This document shows positions 1 to 9,440 of a stretch of 55,000 bases of DNA, in pieces. Numbering within the stretch: position 1 is the stretch's first letter; every line of letters begins with the position of its first letter. The notes beneath the pieces are model-generated. The model did not search any database. It was given only the letters and a program-made list of their open reading frames with translations, and was not told the origin of the DNA. The position numbers and the translations under genes were made by a program. Origin of the DNA: Thermoflexus hugenholtzii JAD2 (GTDB lineage Bacteria > Chloroflexota > Anaerolineae > Thermoflexales > Thermoflexaceae). Location: assembly GCF_900187885.1 (NCBI RefSeq), contig NZ_FYEK01000022.1, positions 1 to 55,000 on the forward strand, read 5' to 3'.

Positions 1-534
1 GGCCTCCTCGGTGCGGCGCTGGGCTTCGGCGAGTTCGGCGAAGCGGCGGTCGGTCTCGGCCCGGTGTTCCAGAAACTCTTGGCGGTGTTCCAGGAACTCC
101 TGGCGGTGGGCGGCGAAAGTTTCGTTCAGCTTGCGGATCGTGTCGGCCATCTCCGCGAAGCGGCGATCGGTTTCGGCGCGATGGGCGGCCAGGGCCTCCT
201 CGGTGCGGCGCTGGGCTTCGGCGAGTTCGGCGAAGCGGCGATCCACCTCCGCCCGGAAGGCGGCGAAGGCCTCGTCGCGTTGCTGCTGCGCCTGTGTGAG
301 AGTCGCCACCGATTCGGTCAGGGCCTTCACGGACTGGGCCAGGTCCTGCACCGTGGTCTTCAAGTCCTCGACGGCCCGCTCCACCCGGCCGACCCGCAAG
401 GAGAGCCGGCGCAGGATCTTGGGGGAATCCAGCAGCTCTCGGGTGAGCAGGCGCTGGCGCAGGGCCTCCACCCACTCCGGGTGCCGGTCCAGCAGGCGCA
501 TCAGGTCGTTGAAATCCCGCACCGTGAACCCCAT
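1..534 (-). CDS. Coiled-coil protein, 3' part cut off by window edge
   Basis: The reading frame starts at ATG 534 (MGFTVRDFNDLMRLL) behind a good GGAGG ribosome site and stays open for 178 codons to base 1, so the C-terminus lies outside the window. After about 65 residues rich in Leu/Arg the protein becomes a continuous heptad-like coiled coil, with repeated phrases such as HRAETDRRFAELAEAQRR. A 48-bp block at 1-48 recurs exactly at 193-240, so the coil is built from repeated 64-residue units. Similar proteins (DUF3782-like, often ending in a PD-(D/E)XK nuclease domain) are known in Chloroflexota and cyanobacteria. Whether this one has the nuclease domain cannot be seen. No enzymatic motif is present in the visible part. 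Confidence 0.75.
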   Translation of the reverse strand, partial: MGFTVRDFNDLMRLLDRHPEWVEALRQRLLTRELLDSPKILRRLSLRVGRVERAVEDLKTTVQDLAQSVKALTESVATLTQAQQQRDEAFAAFRAEVDRRFAELAEAQRRTEEALAAHRAETDRRFAEMADTIRKLNETFAAHRQEFLEHRQEFLEHRAETDRRFAELAEAQRRTEEA

Positions 535-555
535 CGCCGCCTCCTTCGAAGAGAG

Positions 556-586
556 ATTTTAGCACAGGATGCGCCACGCCTTCCAA
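556..586 (-). promoter_or_regulatory. Putative promoter of the coiled-coil gene
   Basis: On the minus strand a TAAAAT -10 box (556-561) is preceded by TGC (extended -10). A TTGGAA -35-like box (581-586) lies 19 bp upstream. The spacer is long, so this is a moderate call. Confidence 0.45.
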
Positions 587-786
587 TGCAGCCATGATGG
601 ATCAGGGCTTTCCAGTTTTCCGCATATAGGCCAATTGTGAGCTGTTGCCTTACGCGTCCTGTGGTCGAAAGTAAGCACCCTTCCAGAAGGCCGGAGGGCC
701 TCGCTGGGGAATGCGGCGCTCCGGGAGCTGCCTGAGTTATCATAGATAGCAAGACGATCCCCTGCGTTCTTGAGGAGGGAGGCACG

Positions 787-1269
787 ATGGACCCGGAGGT
801 CCGCAAGCGCACCCTGCGGTTGATCACCTACGGCCTGTATGTGCTCACCGCCGCGGACGGAGAGGAGATCGCGGCGGGGACCATCAACTGGCTCTCCCAG
901 GCTTCCTTCCAGCCGCCCCTGGTGATGGTGGGGATCAAGAAGGACAGCCATCTGCACGCCCTGATCGAGCGGACGGGGAAGTTCGCGGTCAACATCCTGG
1001 GGGCTGGACAGAAGGAGATCGCCTCGGCCTTCTTCCGTCCCACCCAGGTCGCCGAGGGGAAGCTGAACGGTTATCCGTTCGAATGGGGGCCGCGGACCGG
1101 CGCACCCCTTCTGGTGGACCTGCCGGCCTGGTTCGAGGCCCAGGTGACCGATGCGGTGCGTCGGGGGGACCACACCGTGTTCGTCGCCGAGGTCATCGAG
1201 GCCGGCCTGCGGGATCCGGAGGCCCGGCCGCTGGTGATGTGGGACACGGGATGGTTTTACGGGGGATAA
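787..1269 (+). CDS. Flavin reductase-like FMN-binding protein
   Basis: This 160-residue protein has the fold signature of the flavin reductase-like family: an N-terminal LITYGLYVLTA strand, then GTINWLSQASFQPPLVMVGI, a KKDSHLHALIERTGKFAVNIL segment and a C-terminal VFVAEVIEAG strand. Members bind FMN and either reduce free flavin with NAD(P)H or act as small FMN carriers. The substrate cannot be told from sequence. The start has a GAGGGAGG ribosome site just upstream. Enolase follows 48 bp after the stop codon on the same strand, so the two are probably co-transcribed, although no functional link is obvious. Length is normal for the single-domain form. Confidence 0.8.
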   Translation: MDPEVRKRTLRLITYGLYVLTAADGEEIAAGTINWLSQASFQPPLVMVGIKKDSHLHALIERTGKFAVNILGAGQKEIASAFFRPTQVAEGKLNGYPFEWGPRTGAPLLVDLPAWFEAQVTDAVRRGDHTVFVAEVIEAGLRDPEARPLVMWDTGWFYGG

Positions 1270-2622
<1,353 letters not shown>

Positions 2623-2665
2623 AAGGCTGAACGATCTCCGGTCGATTGTGTCGGGAAGGGACGGG

Positions 2666-2726
2666 GACCATCCGCGAATGGGCGGGCGCAGAGGCTTCGG
2701 GGACCATGCGGGATTCGCGGATGGTC
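2666..2726 (+). terminator. Long-loop inverted repeat after enolase, terminator-like
   Basis: Two perfect 14-bp arms (GACCATCCGCGAAT at 2666-2679 and its complement at 2713-2726) are separated by 33 bases. They lie in the 139-bp gap between enolase and the DegV gene. There is no strong T-run, only CTTTCCT, so factor-independent termination is uncertain. mRNA stabilisation or a protein site are alternatives. Confidence 0.5.
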
Positions 2727-2761
2727 TTTCCTAAGGAAACCACTAAAAGAAAGGAGCTCGG

Positions 2762-3622
2762 ATGATCCGCGTGGTCACGGACAGCGGCGCGCATCTTCCC
2801 CCGGCCCTCTTCGAGGAGCTGGGGATCACCGTCGTCCCTCTGGTCGTGAACATGGGGGGACAGACCTACTACGAGGGGGAGGATCTGGATCTGGAGGCGT
2901 TCTATGACTACCTGCGGTCCTCCCCCACGTTACCCACCACGTCCCAGCCGCCGGTGGGCCGGTTCTACGAGGTCTACCGGCGGCTGAGCGAGGAGGGCGC
3001 CACGATCATCTCACTGCACCTCTCCTCGGCCCTGAGCGGGACGTATGCGGCGGCCGTCGCAGCGCGGGAGATGCTGCCCGGGGCGGATATCCATGTGGTG
3101 GACACCCAGTTGATCTCGGTGCCCCAGGGGATCCTGGTGCTGGAGGCTGCCCGCATGGCCCGGGCGGGGGCGACGGCGAAGGAGATCGTGGAGCGGATGG
3201 AGTTCATGCGAGCCCACACGGTCTTCTACTTTGTGCTCGATACCCTGGAGTATCTGGCCAAGGGCGGGCGGGTGAGCCACATCCAGGCGCTCATGGGGAA
3301 CGTGCTGCAGCTCAAGCCCATCCTCAAGCTGCACGAGGGACGGATCGAGGCCCACGAGCGGGTGCGCACCACCCAGCGGGCCCGGGCCCGGCTCCAGGAG
3401 CTGATCCGGGAATACGCGCGGGGGCGGAAGGACCTGCGCATCGGGGTGATGCACACCCGGCTTCCGGAGGTGGCGGAGGCGGTCGCCCGCGCGCTGCGGG
3501 AGGAGCTGCGGCCGGCGGAGATCTTCGTCGCCGAGGCCGGCCCGGCGGTGGCCACTCATGCCGGGCCCGGCGGGCTGGGCCTGGCATGCTACGGAGAAGA
3601 GGCGGAAGGGGGCGGGGCATGA
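2762..3622 (+). CDS. DegV family fatty acid-binding protein
   Basis: The 286-residue protein begins MIRVVTDSGAHLPPALFEELGI, the typical DegV N-terminus, followed by the TSQPPVGRFYEVYRRL segment whose TSQPP motif contacts the lipid head, HLSSALSGTYAAA, VVDTQLISVPQG and the YLAKGGRVSH motif. DegV/FakB proteins bind a single fatty acid and, with a FakA kinase, can feed exogenous fatty acids into phospholipids. No fakA-like gene is in this window, so the partner is unknown. AAAGGAG lies 5 bp before the start. The stop codon overlaps the next ATG in an ATGA arrangement, indicating translational coupling with the broken Uma2 gene. Confidence 0.92.
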   Translation: MIRVVTDSGAHLPPALFEELGITVVPLVVNMGGQTYYEGEDLDLEAFYDYLRSSPTLPTTSQPPVGRFYEVYRRLSEEGATIISLHLSSALSGTYAAAVAAREMLPGADIHVVDTQLISVPQGILVLEAARMARAGATAKEIVERMEFMRAHTVFYFVLDTLEYLAKGGRVSHIQALMGNVLQLKPILKLHEGRIEAHERVRTTQRARARLQELIREYARGRKDLRIGVMHTRLPEVAEAVARALREELRPAEIFVAEAGPAVATHAGPGGLGLACYGEEAEGGGA

Positions 3623-4261
3623 AGAGGATGAAGTTCGGCACGCGGGTGGAGGTGGCGGAGCGGATGACCGCGGAGGAGTTCCTGGAGCTGGCCCCGGAGG
3701 ATCGCAAGGCGGAGCTCATCGATGGGGTGATGATCATGCCTTCACCGGCCCTGGACATCCACGAGCGGCTGTTCGGCTTCCTGTTCCGCTTGATCAGCGA
3801 ATATGTGGAGATGTATGATCTGGGGGAGGTGCGGGGATCGCGGACGCCGGTCGTTTTGGCGTCGGACCAGGTGTATGAGCCGGACATCTTGTTTGTGGCC
3901 CGGGAGCGGGTGGGTTTGATCACCGAGCGGGGGGGTGATGGGGGCGCCGGACCTGGTGGTGGAGATCCTGTCCCGGGCGACGGTGGCATATGATCGGGGG
4001 CCGAAGTTGCGGGGGTATGAGCGGGCGGGGGTGCGGGAGGTATGGTTGATTGACCCCTATGGGCCGGCGGGGACGGAGTTTTACCAGCTGGAAGGGGGGC
4101 AGTTCGTGCCGGCCCGGGTGGAGGGCGGGGTGTTGCGGAGCGCGGCGATCCCGGTCTTTGCGTTGCGGGCCGAGTGGCTGTGGCCGGAGGGGCGGTTCAT
4201 CCCGGTCCGGGAGGCCCTGGCCTGGATGGAAGCCCAGGGTGGGCCTTCCGCGGCCGCCTAA
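3619..4261 (+). pseudogene. Uma2 family (DUF820) PD-(D/E)XK nuclease, frameshifted
   Basis: The first frame reads MKRMKFGTRVEVAERMTAEEF through VYEPDILFVARERVGLITER. The second frame continues with VMGAPDLVVEILSRATVAYD and EVWLIDPYGPAG. Together they make a complete Uma2 protein of about 213 residues with the usual DGV, PDI.FV, PDLVVEILS and V.EYWLIDP-like motifs of the Uma2 endonuclease fold. The junction lies in a run of seven G at 3929-3935, and removing one G restores the whole frame. This is either a homopolymer sequencing error, a phase-variable tract or a true pseudogene. The start ATG overlaps the DegV stop. Uma2 genes are often multicopy in such genomes, with unknown physiological role. 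Confidence 0.85.
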
Positions 4262-4498
4262 GACGGGAGCTTTTTGGCTTTCCGGGGGGAGGGTTTGCTT
4301 CGGATCCGATCACAGCGCGAGGGCAGCAAGGCGGCGGCGTGCCTGCGTCCGGCCGGCCCGGGCGGACGGGGGTGGAATCCCCGAGTCGATTCAAGGACGG
4401 GGAGGCCACTGCCCGCTCTTCTTCGCCCACCTGGTGACGCGTTGTTGTGATCCTAATGAGGATCTCGGATGTCGTGGCCCCGTGTCCCCGTGCCGAGT
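4262..4498. other. Non-coding stretch after the Uma2 gene
   Basis: I see no convincing gene in this part of the 377-bp gap before the tRNA genes. It is GC-rich with no clear terminator hairpin. The remainder of the gap holds the 74-bp palindromic repeat and the tRNA promoter, listed separately. Confidence 0.6.
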
Positions 4499-4572
4499 GT
4501 GTCCCGAAATCGTAGGACAACTGCAGTCAGTTGTCCTACAAAGCGACCAGGCCTGGCAAAATTGGGACCCAC
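4499..4572 (+). repeat. 74-bp palindromic element, copy 1
   Basis: The element begins GTGTCCCGAAAT and ends ATTGGGACCCAC, so its ends are inverted repeats. Inside is a perfect 12-bp stem GTAGGACAACTG (4512-4523) with its complement at 4528-4539 and a 4-base loop. A second copy of identical length and same orientation sits at 39193-39266. Both end 17-24 bp upstream of the -35 box of a strong promoter. It could be a MITE, a transcription terminator for upstream genes or an operator. Confidence 0.85.
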
Positions 4573-4595
4573 CGGCCCAGGCCCTGTGCTCGATC

Positions 4596-4625
4596 TTGAC
4601 ATGGTCCATGTCCTCCGGGTAAAAT
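4596..4625 (+). promoter_or_regulatory. Promoter of the tRNA-Ala pair
   Basis: A consensus TTGACA (4596-4601) and a TAAAAT (4620-4625) are separated by 18 bp, and the first tRNA begins 14 bp after the -10 box. This matches a sigma70-type stable RNA promoter. Confidence 0.85.
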
Positions 4626-4638
4626 GAAGAGTGCACGT

Positions 4639-4711
4639 GGGGCCGTAGCTCAGCTGGGAGAGCGCTCCTCTCGCACGGGAGAGGTCGCCGGTTCGAATCC
4701 GGTCGGCTCCA
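4639..4711 (+). tRNA. tRNA-Ala (anticodon CGC)
   Basis: A complete 73-base cloverleaf: acceptor GGGGCCG pairs with CGGCTCC, D-arm GCTC/GAGC, anticodon stem CTCCT/GGGAG with loop CTCGCAC (anticodon CGC, reads GCG), variable AGGTC, T-arm GCCGG-TTCGAAT-CCGGT, and A73. The 3' CCA is not encoded, so it must be added by a nucleotidyltransferase. Confidence 0.95.
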
Positions 4712-4726
4712 CTGGTTGGAAATCGT

Positions 4727-4799
4727 GGGCCCGTAGCGCAGCTGGGAGCGCGCCTCAATGGCATTGAGGAGGTCACGGGTTCGAATCCCGTCGGGTCCA
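4727..4799 (+). tRNA. tRNA-Ala (anticodon GGC)
   Basis: A 73-base cloverleaf 15 bp after the first tRNA: acceptor GGGCCCG/CGGGTCC, D-arm GCGC/GCGC, anticodon stem CCTCA/TGAGG with loop ATGGCAT (anticodon GGC, reads GCC), T-arm ACGGG-TTCGAAT-CCCGT, and A73. CCA is not encoded. It is probably co-transcribed with the CGC tRNA; the pair covers the two GC-ending alanine codons preferred in this GC-rich genome. Confidence 0.95.
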
Positions 4800-4808
4800 C
4801 CTGTTCCA

Positions 4809-4834
4809 GGGCGCGAAAGCGCCCTAATTTTTAT
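4809..4834 (+). terminator. Rho-independent terminator of the tRNA pair
   Basis: The hairpin GGGCGC-GAAA-GCGCCC (4809-4824) has a stable GNRA loop and is followed by TAATTTTTAT. It ends the tRNA transcript and separates it from the T-box leader. Confidence 0.9.
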
Positions 4835-4845
4835 CCGTCGTCGGA

Positions 4846-5181
4846 TTGTGGAGCCTGCTAAAGGCGGGGAAGGGGAGTAGTAGGCCATCCTCCAGCGAGC
4901 GGCCGGTTGGTGCGAGGCCGCACGGCCCCTGAGGAGGGCCAGCGGGGCGAGGGTCCCTCGGGTCATCCCCGGATCCCGGGCGACTCTGGTGGAAGCCCCC
5001 AAAGGCTGAACTCGCCCCGGAGCTGCCGGGGTGAACGTCTGCCCGGCGGGTAGCCCCGGCCGGGTCGCGCCCGTTACCGCGCCAGAGCGCACCGGAGGCG
5101 CAGACCCCGCGCTCCCGGTGAATCAGGGTGGGACCGCGGAGGAGCCCCCCTTCGTCCCTGACGGAGGGGGGCTCTTTCCTT
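4846..5181 (+). promoter_or_regulatory. Leucine T-box riboswitch with transcription attenuator
   Basis: T-box leaders bind uncharged tRNA and switch a terminator to an antiterminator. Landmarks here, in order: the AGTAGTA motif (4876-4882), the AG-bulge region CAGCGAGC (4893-4900), the distal GGTTGGTG loop (4905-4912), the specifier CTC (5011-5013) in the context CTGAA-CTC-G just before GCCCCGGAGCTGC, CCGTTA (5071-5076), and the T-box core GGGTGGGACCGCGG (5126-5139). The stem I base pairs CGGGG (4865-4869) with CCCCG (5015-5019). A CTC specifier means tRNA-Leu(GAG), which agrees with ilvE and leuS downstream. The base after TGG is G (5132), whereas pairing with the A73 discriminator of leucine tRNA would predict T. 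A clear promoter is not visible. Confidence 0.9.
5142..5181 (+). terminator. T-box attenuator hairpin
   Basis: Two 15-base arms (5142-5156 and 5160-5174, GAGCCCCCC against GGGGGGCTC plus six more pairs) with a 3-base loop are followed by TTTCCTT. It is the OFF-state terminator of the leucine T-box. Confidence 0.85.
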
Positions 5182-5228
5182 AAGAGACCGGGGCTCGAAG
5201 GATCCCGAATCGTTCCGGAGGGAGCGGG

Positions 5229-5744
5229 ATGACCGTGATGGCCCATGCGGCGGCCGGCGTGGTGGCCGCGTATGTCATCCAGCGCGCCGCCCATCAGCCC
5301 TTCCACCTGGGCGTGGCGGGTCTGGCGGCCCTGCTCAGCGGGCTGCCCGACCTGGATCTCCTGTGGGGCTGGTGGCGCCGGCGTCGGGCCGGGGGCGAAG
5401 GCCATAATCCCCACCACGCCCTCTGGACCCACACGCCATTGTTCTGGGGGATCTGGGGTCTTTGCCTGGCCTGGGCTTTCCACCTGCCGGTCGCCCTGGT
5501 GCTCGGGCTGGCTTTTGTGCACTTGGCGCTGGACAGCCTGGGGACCGACGATGGGATCATGTGGTTGTGGCCATGGCGGCGGCGGCAGTACGCCCTCTGG
5601 CCTCGGGACCTCCACGCCCCCGGGGTGCGGGGGCTGGCCTTCTATCGCCGCTATTACCGGCAGCCTCTTTTCCTTGCGCTGGAGCTCTCCTTGCTGGTGC
5701 TGGCCGGGGCCATCGTGGCCCATGAGCTGGTCTCCATACCCTGA
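5229..5744 (+). CDS. Membrane-bound YdjM/DUF457-like hydrolase
   Basis: This 171-residue membrane protein shows the layout of the YdjM/DUF457 family of putative metal-dependent hydrolases: an N-terminal MAHAAAGVVAAYV helix, GLPDLDLLWGW with two acidic residues, HNPHHALWTHTPLFWG (a His cluster) and FVHLALDSLGTDDG. Hydrophobic segments lie around residues 5-20, 60-85 and 145-165. The true substrate is unknown for the family. It is the first gene behind the leucine T-box, with a GGAGGG ribosome site and 14 bp to ilvE. It is therefore expected to be induced on leucine starvation, although no metabolic reason is evident. Confidence 0.75.
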   Translation: MTVMAHAAAGVVAAYVIQRAAHQPFHLGVAGLAALLSGLPDLDLLWGWWRRRRAGGEGHNPHHALWTHTPLFWGIWGLCLAWAFHLPVALVLGLAFVHLALDSLGTDDGIMWLWPWRRRQYALWPRDLHAPGVRGLAFYRRYYRQPLFLALELSLLVLAGAIVAHELVSIP

Positions 5745-5758
5745 GCAGGAGGATCCCG

Positions 5759-6688
5759 ATGGCGCTGAGAAGCGACTGGATCTGGTGGAACGGGCGGCTG
5801 GTCCCATGGGATCAGGCCACCGTCCACGTGACGGCGCACGCCCTCCACTACGGGACCAGCGTCTTCGAGGGGATCCGGGCGTATGAGACGCCGCAGGGGC
5901 CGGCCATCTTCCGGCTGCGGCCCCATCTGGCCCGCCTGTTCTTCTCCGCCCGGCTCCTGCGCATCGAGATCCCTTACACGGAGGAGCAGCTGGCCGAGGC
6001 GGTGGTGGAGACGGTGCGCGCCAACGGCCACGCCTCCTGCTACATCCGCCCCCTGGTCTTTCGGGGAGCGGGCGTCCTGGGGGTCGACGGCCGCTCCTGC
6101 CCGGTGGAGGTGGTGATCATCACTTTCGAGTGGGGAAAGTATCTGGGCCAGGAGGCCCTGGAGAAGGGCGTGGACGTCATCGTCTCCTCCTGGCGGCGCA
6201 TGGCACCGGATACCTTCCCTGCTCTGGGGAAGATCGGGGGCCAGTATGTGAACTCGCAGTTCGCCGCCATGGAGGCCCATGACCTGGGCTATGCCGAGGC
6301 GATCATGCTGGATGCCTACGGCTACGTGGCCGAGGGGAGCGGGGAGAACCTCTTCCTGGTGAAGGACGGGGTGATCTACACGCCGCCCCTCCACAACTCG
6401 ATCCTGCTCGGGGTCACCCGCGACGCCGTGCTCACCCTGGCCCGGGAGCAGGGCCTGGAGGTCCGGGAGCAACCCATCCCCCGGGAGTGGCTCTACGCCG
6501 CCGATGAGATCTTCATGACCGGGACGGCGGCGGAGATCACCCCCGTGCGATCGGTGGACCGCATTCGCATCGGCTGCGGGGAGCCGGGGCCGATCACCCG
6601 GCGGCTGCAGGAGCGCTTCTTCGCCATCGTGACCGGCCAGGCGCCGGATCTTTATGGATGGCTGACGGTGGTGGATCGGAAAGGATGA
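5759..6688 (+). CDS. ilvE: Branched-chain amino acid aminotransferase
   Basis: A PLP fold type IV aminotransferase that transfers amino groups between glutamate and the keto acids of Leu, Ile and Val. Visible signatures in 309 residues: the [17 protein letters not shown] start, [17 protein letters not shown], the [16 protein letters not shown] substrate region, the PLP lysine in [11 protein letters not shown] (Lys158), [29 protein letters not shown] and [12 protein letters not shown]. The length matches bacterial IlvE. An AGGAGGATCCCG sequence precedes ATG 5759. It lies downstream of the leucine T-box and immediately before leuS, so expression should rise when tRNA-Leu is uncharged. Confidence 0.95.
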   Translation: MALRSDWIWWNGRLVPWDQATVHVTAHALHYGTSVFEGIRAYETPQGPAIFRLRPHLARLFFSARLLRIEIPYTEEQLAEAVVETVRANGHASCYIRPLVFRGAGVLGVDGRSCPVEVVIITFEWGKYLGQEALEKGVDVIVSSWRRMAPDTFPALGKIGGQYVNSQFAAMEAHDLGYAEAIMLDAYGYVAEGSGENLFLVKDGVIYTPPLHNSILLGVTRDAVLTLAREQGLEVREQPIPREWLYAADEIFMTGTAAEITPVRSVDRIRIGCGEPGPITRRLQERFFAIVTGQAPDLYGWLTVVDRKG

Positions 6689-6702
6689 AAAGGAGGTGTG
6701 GG

Positions 6703-9147
6703 ATGGAGCGCTATGAGCCTCAGGCCATCGAGCCGAAGTGGCAGCAGCGCTGGGAGGAAAGCGGGATCTACCGGGCGGTCCGCGACCCGAGCCGCCCCAA
6801 GTTCTATTTCCTGACCATGTTCCCGTATCCCTCGGGCGACCTGCACATGGGTCACTGGTTCGCCATGGCCCCCAGCGACGCCGTCGCCCGCTACCTGCGC
6901 ATGAAAGGCTACAACGTCCTCTTCCCCATCGGCTTCGACGCCTTCGGCCTGCCCGCGGAGAACGCCGCCATCAAGCACAACACCCACCCCAAGACCTGGA
7001 CCTATGCCAACATCGAGCGGATGCGCCGGCAGCTGCGCCGCATGGGGGCCTCCTTTGACTGGACACGGGAGGTCATCACCTGCGAGCCGGAATACTACAA
7101 ATGGAACCAGTGGTTCTTCATCCAGTTCTACAAGCGCGGGCTGGCCTACCGCAAACGCTCAGCGGTGGATTTCTGCCCGACGTGCAACACCACCCTGGCC
7201 CGGGAGCAGGTGGTCTCCCAGGACGGGGAGCGGGTCTGCGAACGGTGTGGGACACCGGTGATCAAGAAGGAGCTGGAGCAGTGGTTCCTGCGCATCACCG
7301 CCTACGCCGACGAACTGCTGGACCACAGCCGGCTGGACTGGCCGGAGCGGGTGTGCACGATGCAGAAGAACTGGATCGGCCGCAGCGAAGGCGCTGAGAT
7401 CGTCTTCCCCACCGAGGGGGAGGATTCCATTGTGGTTTTCACCACCCGCCCGGACACCCTGTTCGGGGCCACCTTCGTCGTGCTGGCTCCGGAACATCCC
7501 CTGGTGCCGAAGCTGACCGCCCCGGAGCGCCGCGCTGAAGTGGAGGCCTACATCCATGAGGCCCAGCGCCGCACCGAGATCGAGCGGCTATCCCTGGAGC
7601 GGGAGAAGACCGGCGTCTTCATCGGGGCCTACGCCCGCCATCCGCTGACGGAGGAGCGGCTGCCCATCTGGATCTCCGACTACGTGCTGATGGAATACGG
7701 GACGGGGGCGGTGATGGGCGTGCCCGCCCACGATCAGCGGGACTTCGAGTTCGCCACGAAGTTCAACTTGCCCATCCGGGTGGTGATCGCCCCGCCCGGC
7801 TGGCAGGGGGAGCCCCTGTCGGCCGCTTACGAGGGGCCCGGGACGATGGTGAACTCCGGCCCCTTCGACGGCCTGCCCAGCGAGGAGGGCAAGAAGGCCG
7901 TGGTGGCCGAGCTGGAGCGACGCGGCCTGGGCCGCCCCGCCGTCTCCTACCGCTTGCGGGACTGGTGCATCAGCCGCCAGCGCTACTGGGGCACCCCTAT
8001 CCCCATCATCTACTGCCCGAAGTGCGGCACCGTCCCCGTGCCGGAAGACCAGCTGCCGGTGCTGTTGCCGGAGACCGTCAACGTCCTGCCCACCGGCGAG
8101 TCGCCTCTGAAATACCTGGAGGAGTTCGTCCGGACGACGTGCCCGCAGTGCGGCGGCCCGGCCGAGCGGGAGACCGACACGATGGACACCTTCGTCGATT
8201 CCTCCTGGTATCAATACCGCTACCTGAGCCCGCACAAGGACGACGCGCCGTGGGATGAGGAGGAGGCCCGCTACTGGCTGCCGGTGGACCTCTACACCGG
8301 CGGCGTCGAGCACGCTACCATGCACCTGCTCTACACCCGGTTCTGGACCAAGGTCCTGCGCGATATGGGAATGGTCTGGTTCGATGAGCCGATGATCCGC
8401 CTGCGCAACCAGGGCGTCATCCTGGGAGAGGACCGGGAGAAGATGTCCAAGTCCCGGGGCAACGTGGTGGCCCCTGACGAGCTGGTGGAGCGCTACGGGG
8501 CGGACACCGTGCGGGCTTACCTGATGTTCGGCTTCCGCTGGGACCTGGGCGGCCCCTGGAGCTCCACCGGCATCGAAGGGGTCCACCGCTGGCTAAACCG
8601 GGTGTGGAACCTGGTCCTGGAGCCGGCCGCGGCCGCAGGGGAGCCCACGCCCGAACAGGTGGCCGAGCTGCGGCGCTGGACCCATCGCACCATCAAGCGG
8701 GTGAGCCAGGACCTGGAGGACTTCGAGTTCAACACCGCCATCGCTGCCCTGATGGAGTTCACCAACTACCTCCAGGAGGCGAAGGCAACCCCGGTGGCCG
8801 GCCACGAGGCCTGGCGGGAGGCCATCCGGACGCTGCTGTTGTTGCTGGCGCCTTTCACCCCGCACCTGGCGGAGGAGCTGTGGGAGCGCCTGGGCTATCC
8901 CTACAGCATTCACCAGCAGCCGTGGCCGCAATGGGATGAAGCTCTGGCCCGGGCCGATACCATCACCCTGGTGATCCAGATCAACGGGCGGGTGCGGGAC
9001 CGGGTGGAGGTGCCGGCCTCGATCACCGAGGAGGAGGCCCGGCGCATCGCCCTGGACCGGGCCAACGTCCGCCGTCATCTGGGGGACCGCCAGCCCCAGC
9101 GCATCATCTATGTGCCCGGGCGGCTGATCAACATCGTGGTGGAATGA
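6703..9147 (+). CDS. leuS: Leucyl-tRNA synthetase
   Basis: This class I synthetase charges tRNA-Leu. The 814-residue protein contains the HMGH signature at 48-51, a CPTC...CERC zinc module, the CP1 editing domain with [13 protein letters not shown] and [15 protein letters not shown], a second CPKC...CPQC zinc module, DSSWYQYRY, and KMSKS at 580-584. The C-terminal domain ends in [14 protein letters not shown]. An in-frame ATG exists at 6658 inside ilvE, but AAAAGGAGGTG lies just before ATG 6703, and [17 protein letters not shown] is the usual LeuRS start. It is the last gene of the leucine T-box operon and has a strong terminator after it. Confidence 0.97.
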   Translation: MERYEPQAIEPKWQQRWEESGIYRAVRDPSRPKFYFLTMFPYPSGDLHMGHWFAMAPSDAVARYLRMKGYNVLFPIGFDAFGLPAENAAIKHNTHPKTWTYANIERMRRQLRRMGASFDWTREVITCEPEYYKWNQWFFIQFYKRGLAYRKRSAVDFCPTCNTTLAREQVVSQDGERVCERCGTPVIKKELEQWFLRITAYADELLDHSRLDWPERVCTMQKNWIGRSEGAEIVFPTEGEDSIVVFTTRPDTLFGATFVVLAPEHPLVPKLTAPERRAEVEAYIHEAQRRTEIERLSLEREKTGVFIGAYARHPLTEERLPIWISDYVLMEYGTGAVMGVPAHDQRDFEFATKFNLPIRVVIAPPGWQGEPLSAAYEGPGTMVNSGPFDGLPSEEGKKAVVAELERRGLGRPAVSYRLRDWCISRQRYWGTPIPIIYCPKCGTVPVPEDQLPVLLPETVNVLPTGESPLKYLEEFVRTTCPQCGGPAERETDTMDTFVDSSWYQYRYLSPHKDDAPWDEEEARYWLPVDLYTGGVEHATMHLLYTRFWTKVLRDMGMVWFDEPMIRLRNQGVILGEDREKMSKSRGNVVAPDELVERYGADTVRAYLMFGFRWDLGGPWSSTGIEGVHRWLNRVWNLVLEPAAAAGEPTPEQVAELRRWTHRTIKRVSQDLEDFEFNTAIAALMEFTNYLQEAKATPVAGHEAWREAIRTLLLLLAPFTPHLAEELWERLGYPYSIHQQPWPQWDEALARADTITLVIQINGRVRDRVEVPASITEEEARRIALDRANVRRHLGDRQPQRIIYVPGRLINIVVE

Positions 9148-9172
9148 GCCGCAGCCTGTATGCTGCCGGCGC

Positions 9173-9211
9173 GGCGGGGCGGGCATCCGTGCCTGCCCCG
9201 CCGGTGTTTTT
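9173..9211 (+). terminator. Rho-independent terminator of leuS
   Basis: A GC-rich hairpin, GGCGGGGC-G-GGCA (9173-9185) against TGCC-T-GCCCCGCC (9190-9202) with a 4-base loop, is followed by GGTG and five T (9207-9211). It lies 25 bp after the leuS stop. Confidence 0.88.
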
Positions 9212-9440
9212 CTCCAGCGGCCTCGTTGGGACCTCGGGCCCGCGCCGACAGAGGAGCGGAAGCCTCTCCCCCTGCAGGCCGAAATTCCTTATCGGCCGCA
9301 GGCCGCGACCTGCGCCTTCTCGAAGAGGAAAGGTTCGGGGCTGAAGCCCCTCCTGCGACAAGAAAGGGGGTATCGGCGAAGGCTGACGCTCGGCGCCGCA
9401 TGTCCTCCGGGAGGCCGGTTTCCAATCGGCGCGGGACAGC
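9212..9440. repeat. Intergenic repeat cluster between convergent leuS and M50-like gene
   Basis: No gene is evident. The stretch contains GGGGCTGAAGCCCC (9337-9350), a motif shared with 24917-24932. From about 9370 to 9440 the reverse strand reads like a diverged copy of the hairpin-chain repeat at 19387-19512 (CGCCGATTGGAAACCGGCC, then GCGTCAGCCTTCGCCG). Stems are kept while bases differ. Confidence 0.55.

Noticed and set aside
4391-5092. Minus-strand frames reading MDPTGFEPVTSSM and WSRPDSNRRPLPCERS across the tRNA and T-box region
   Set aside because: These are the well-known spurious translations of tRNA genes read backwards, and the rest overlaps the structured T-box leader.
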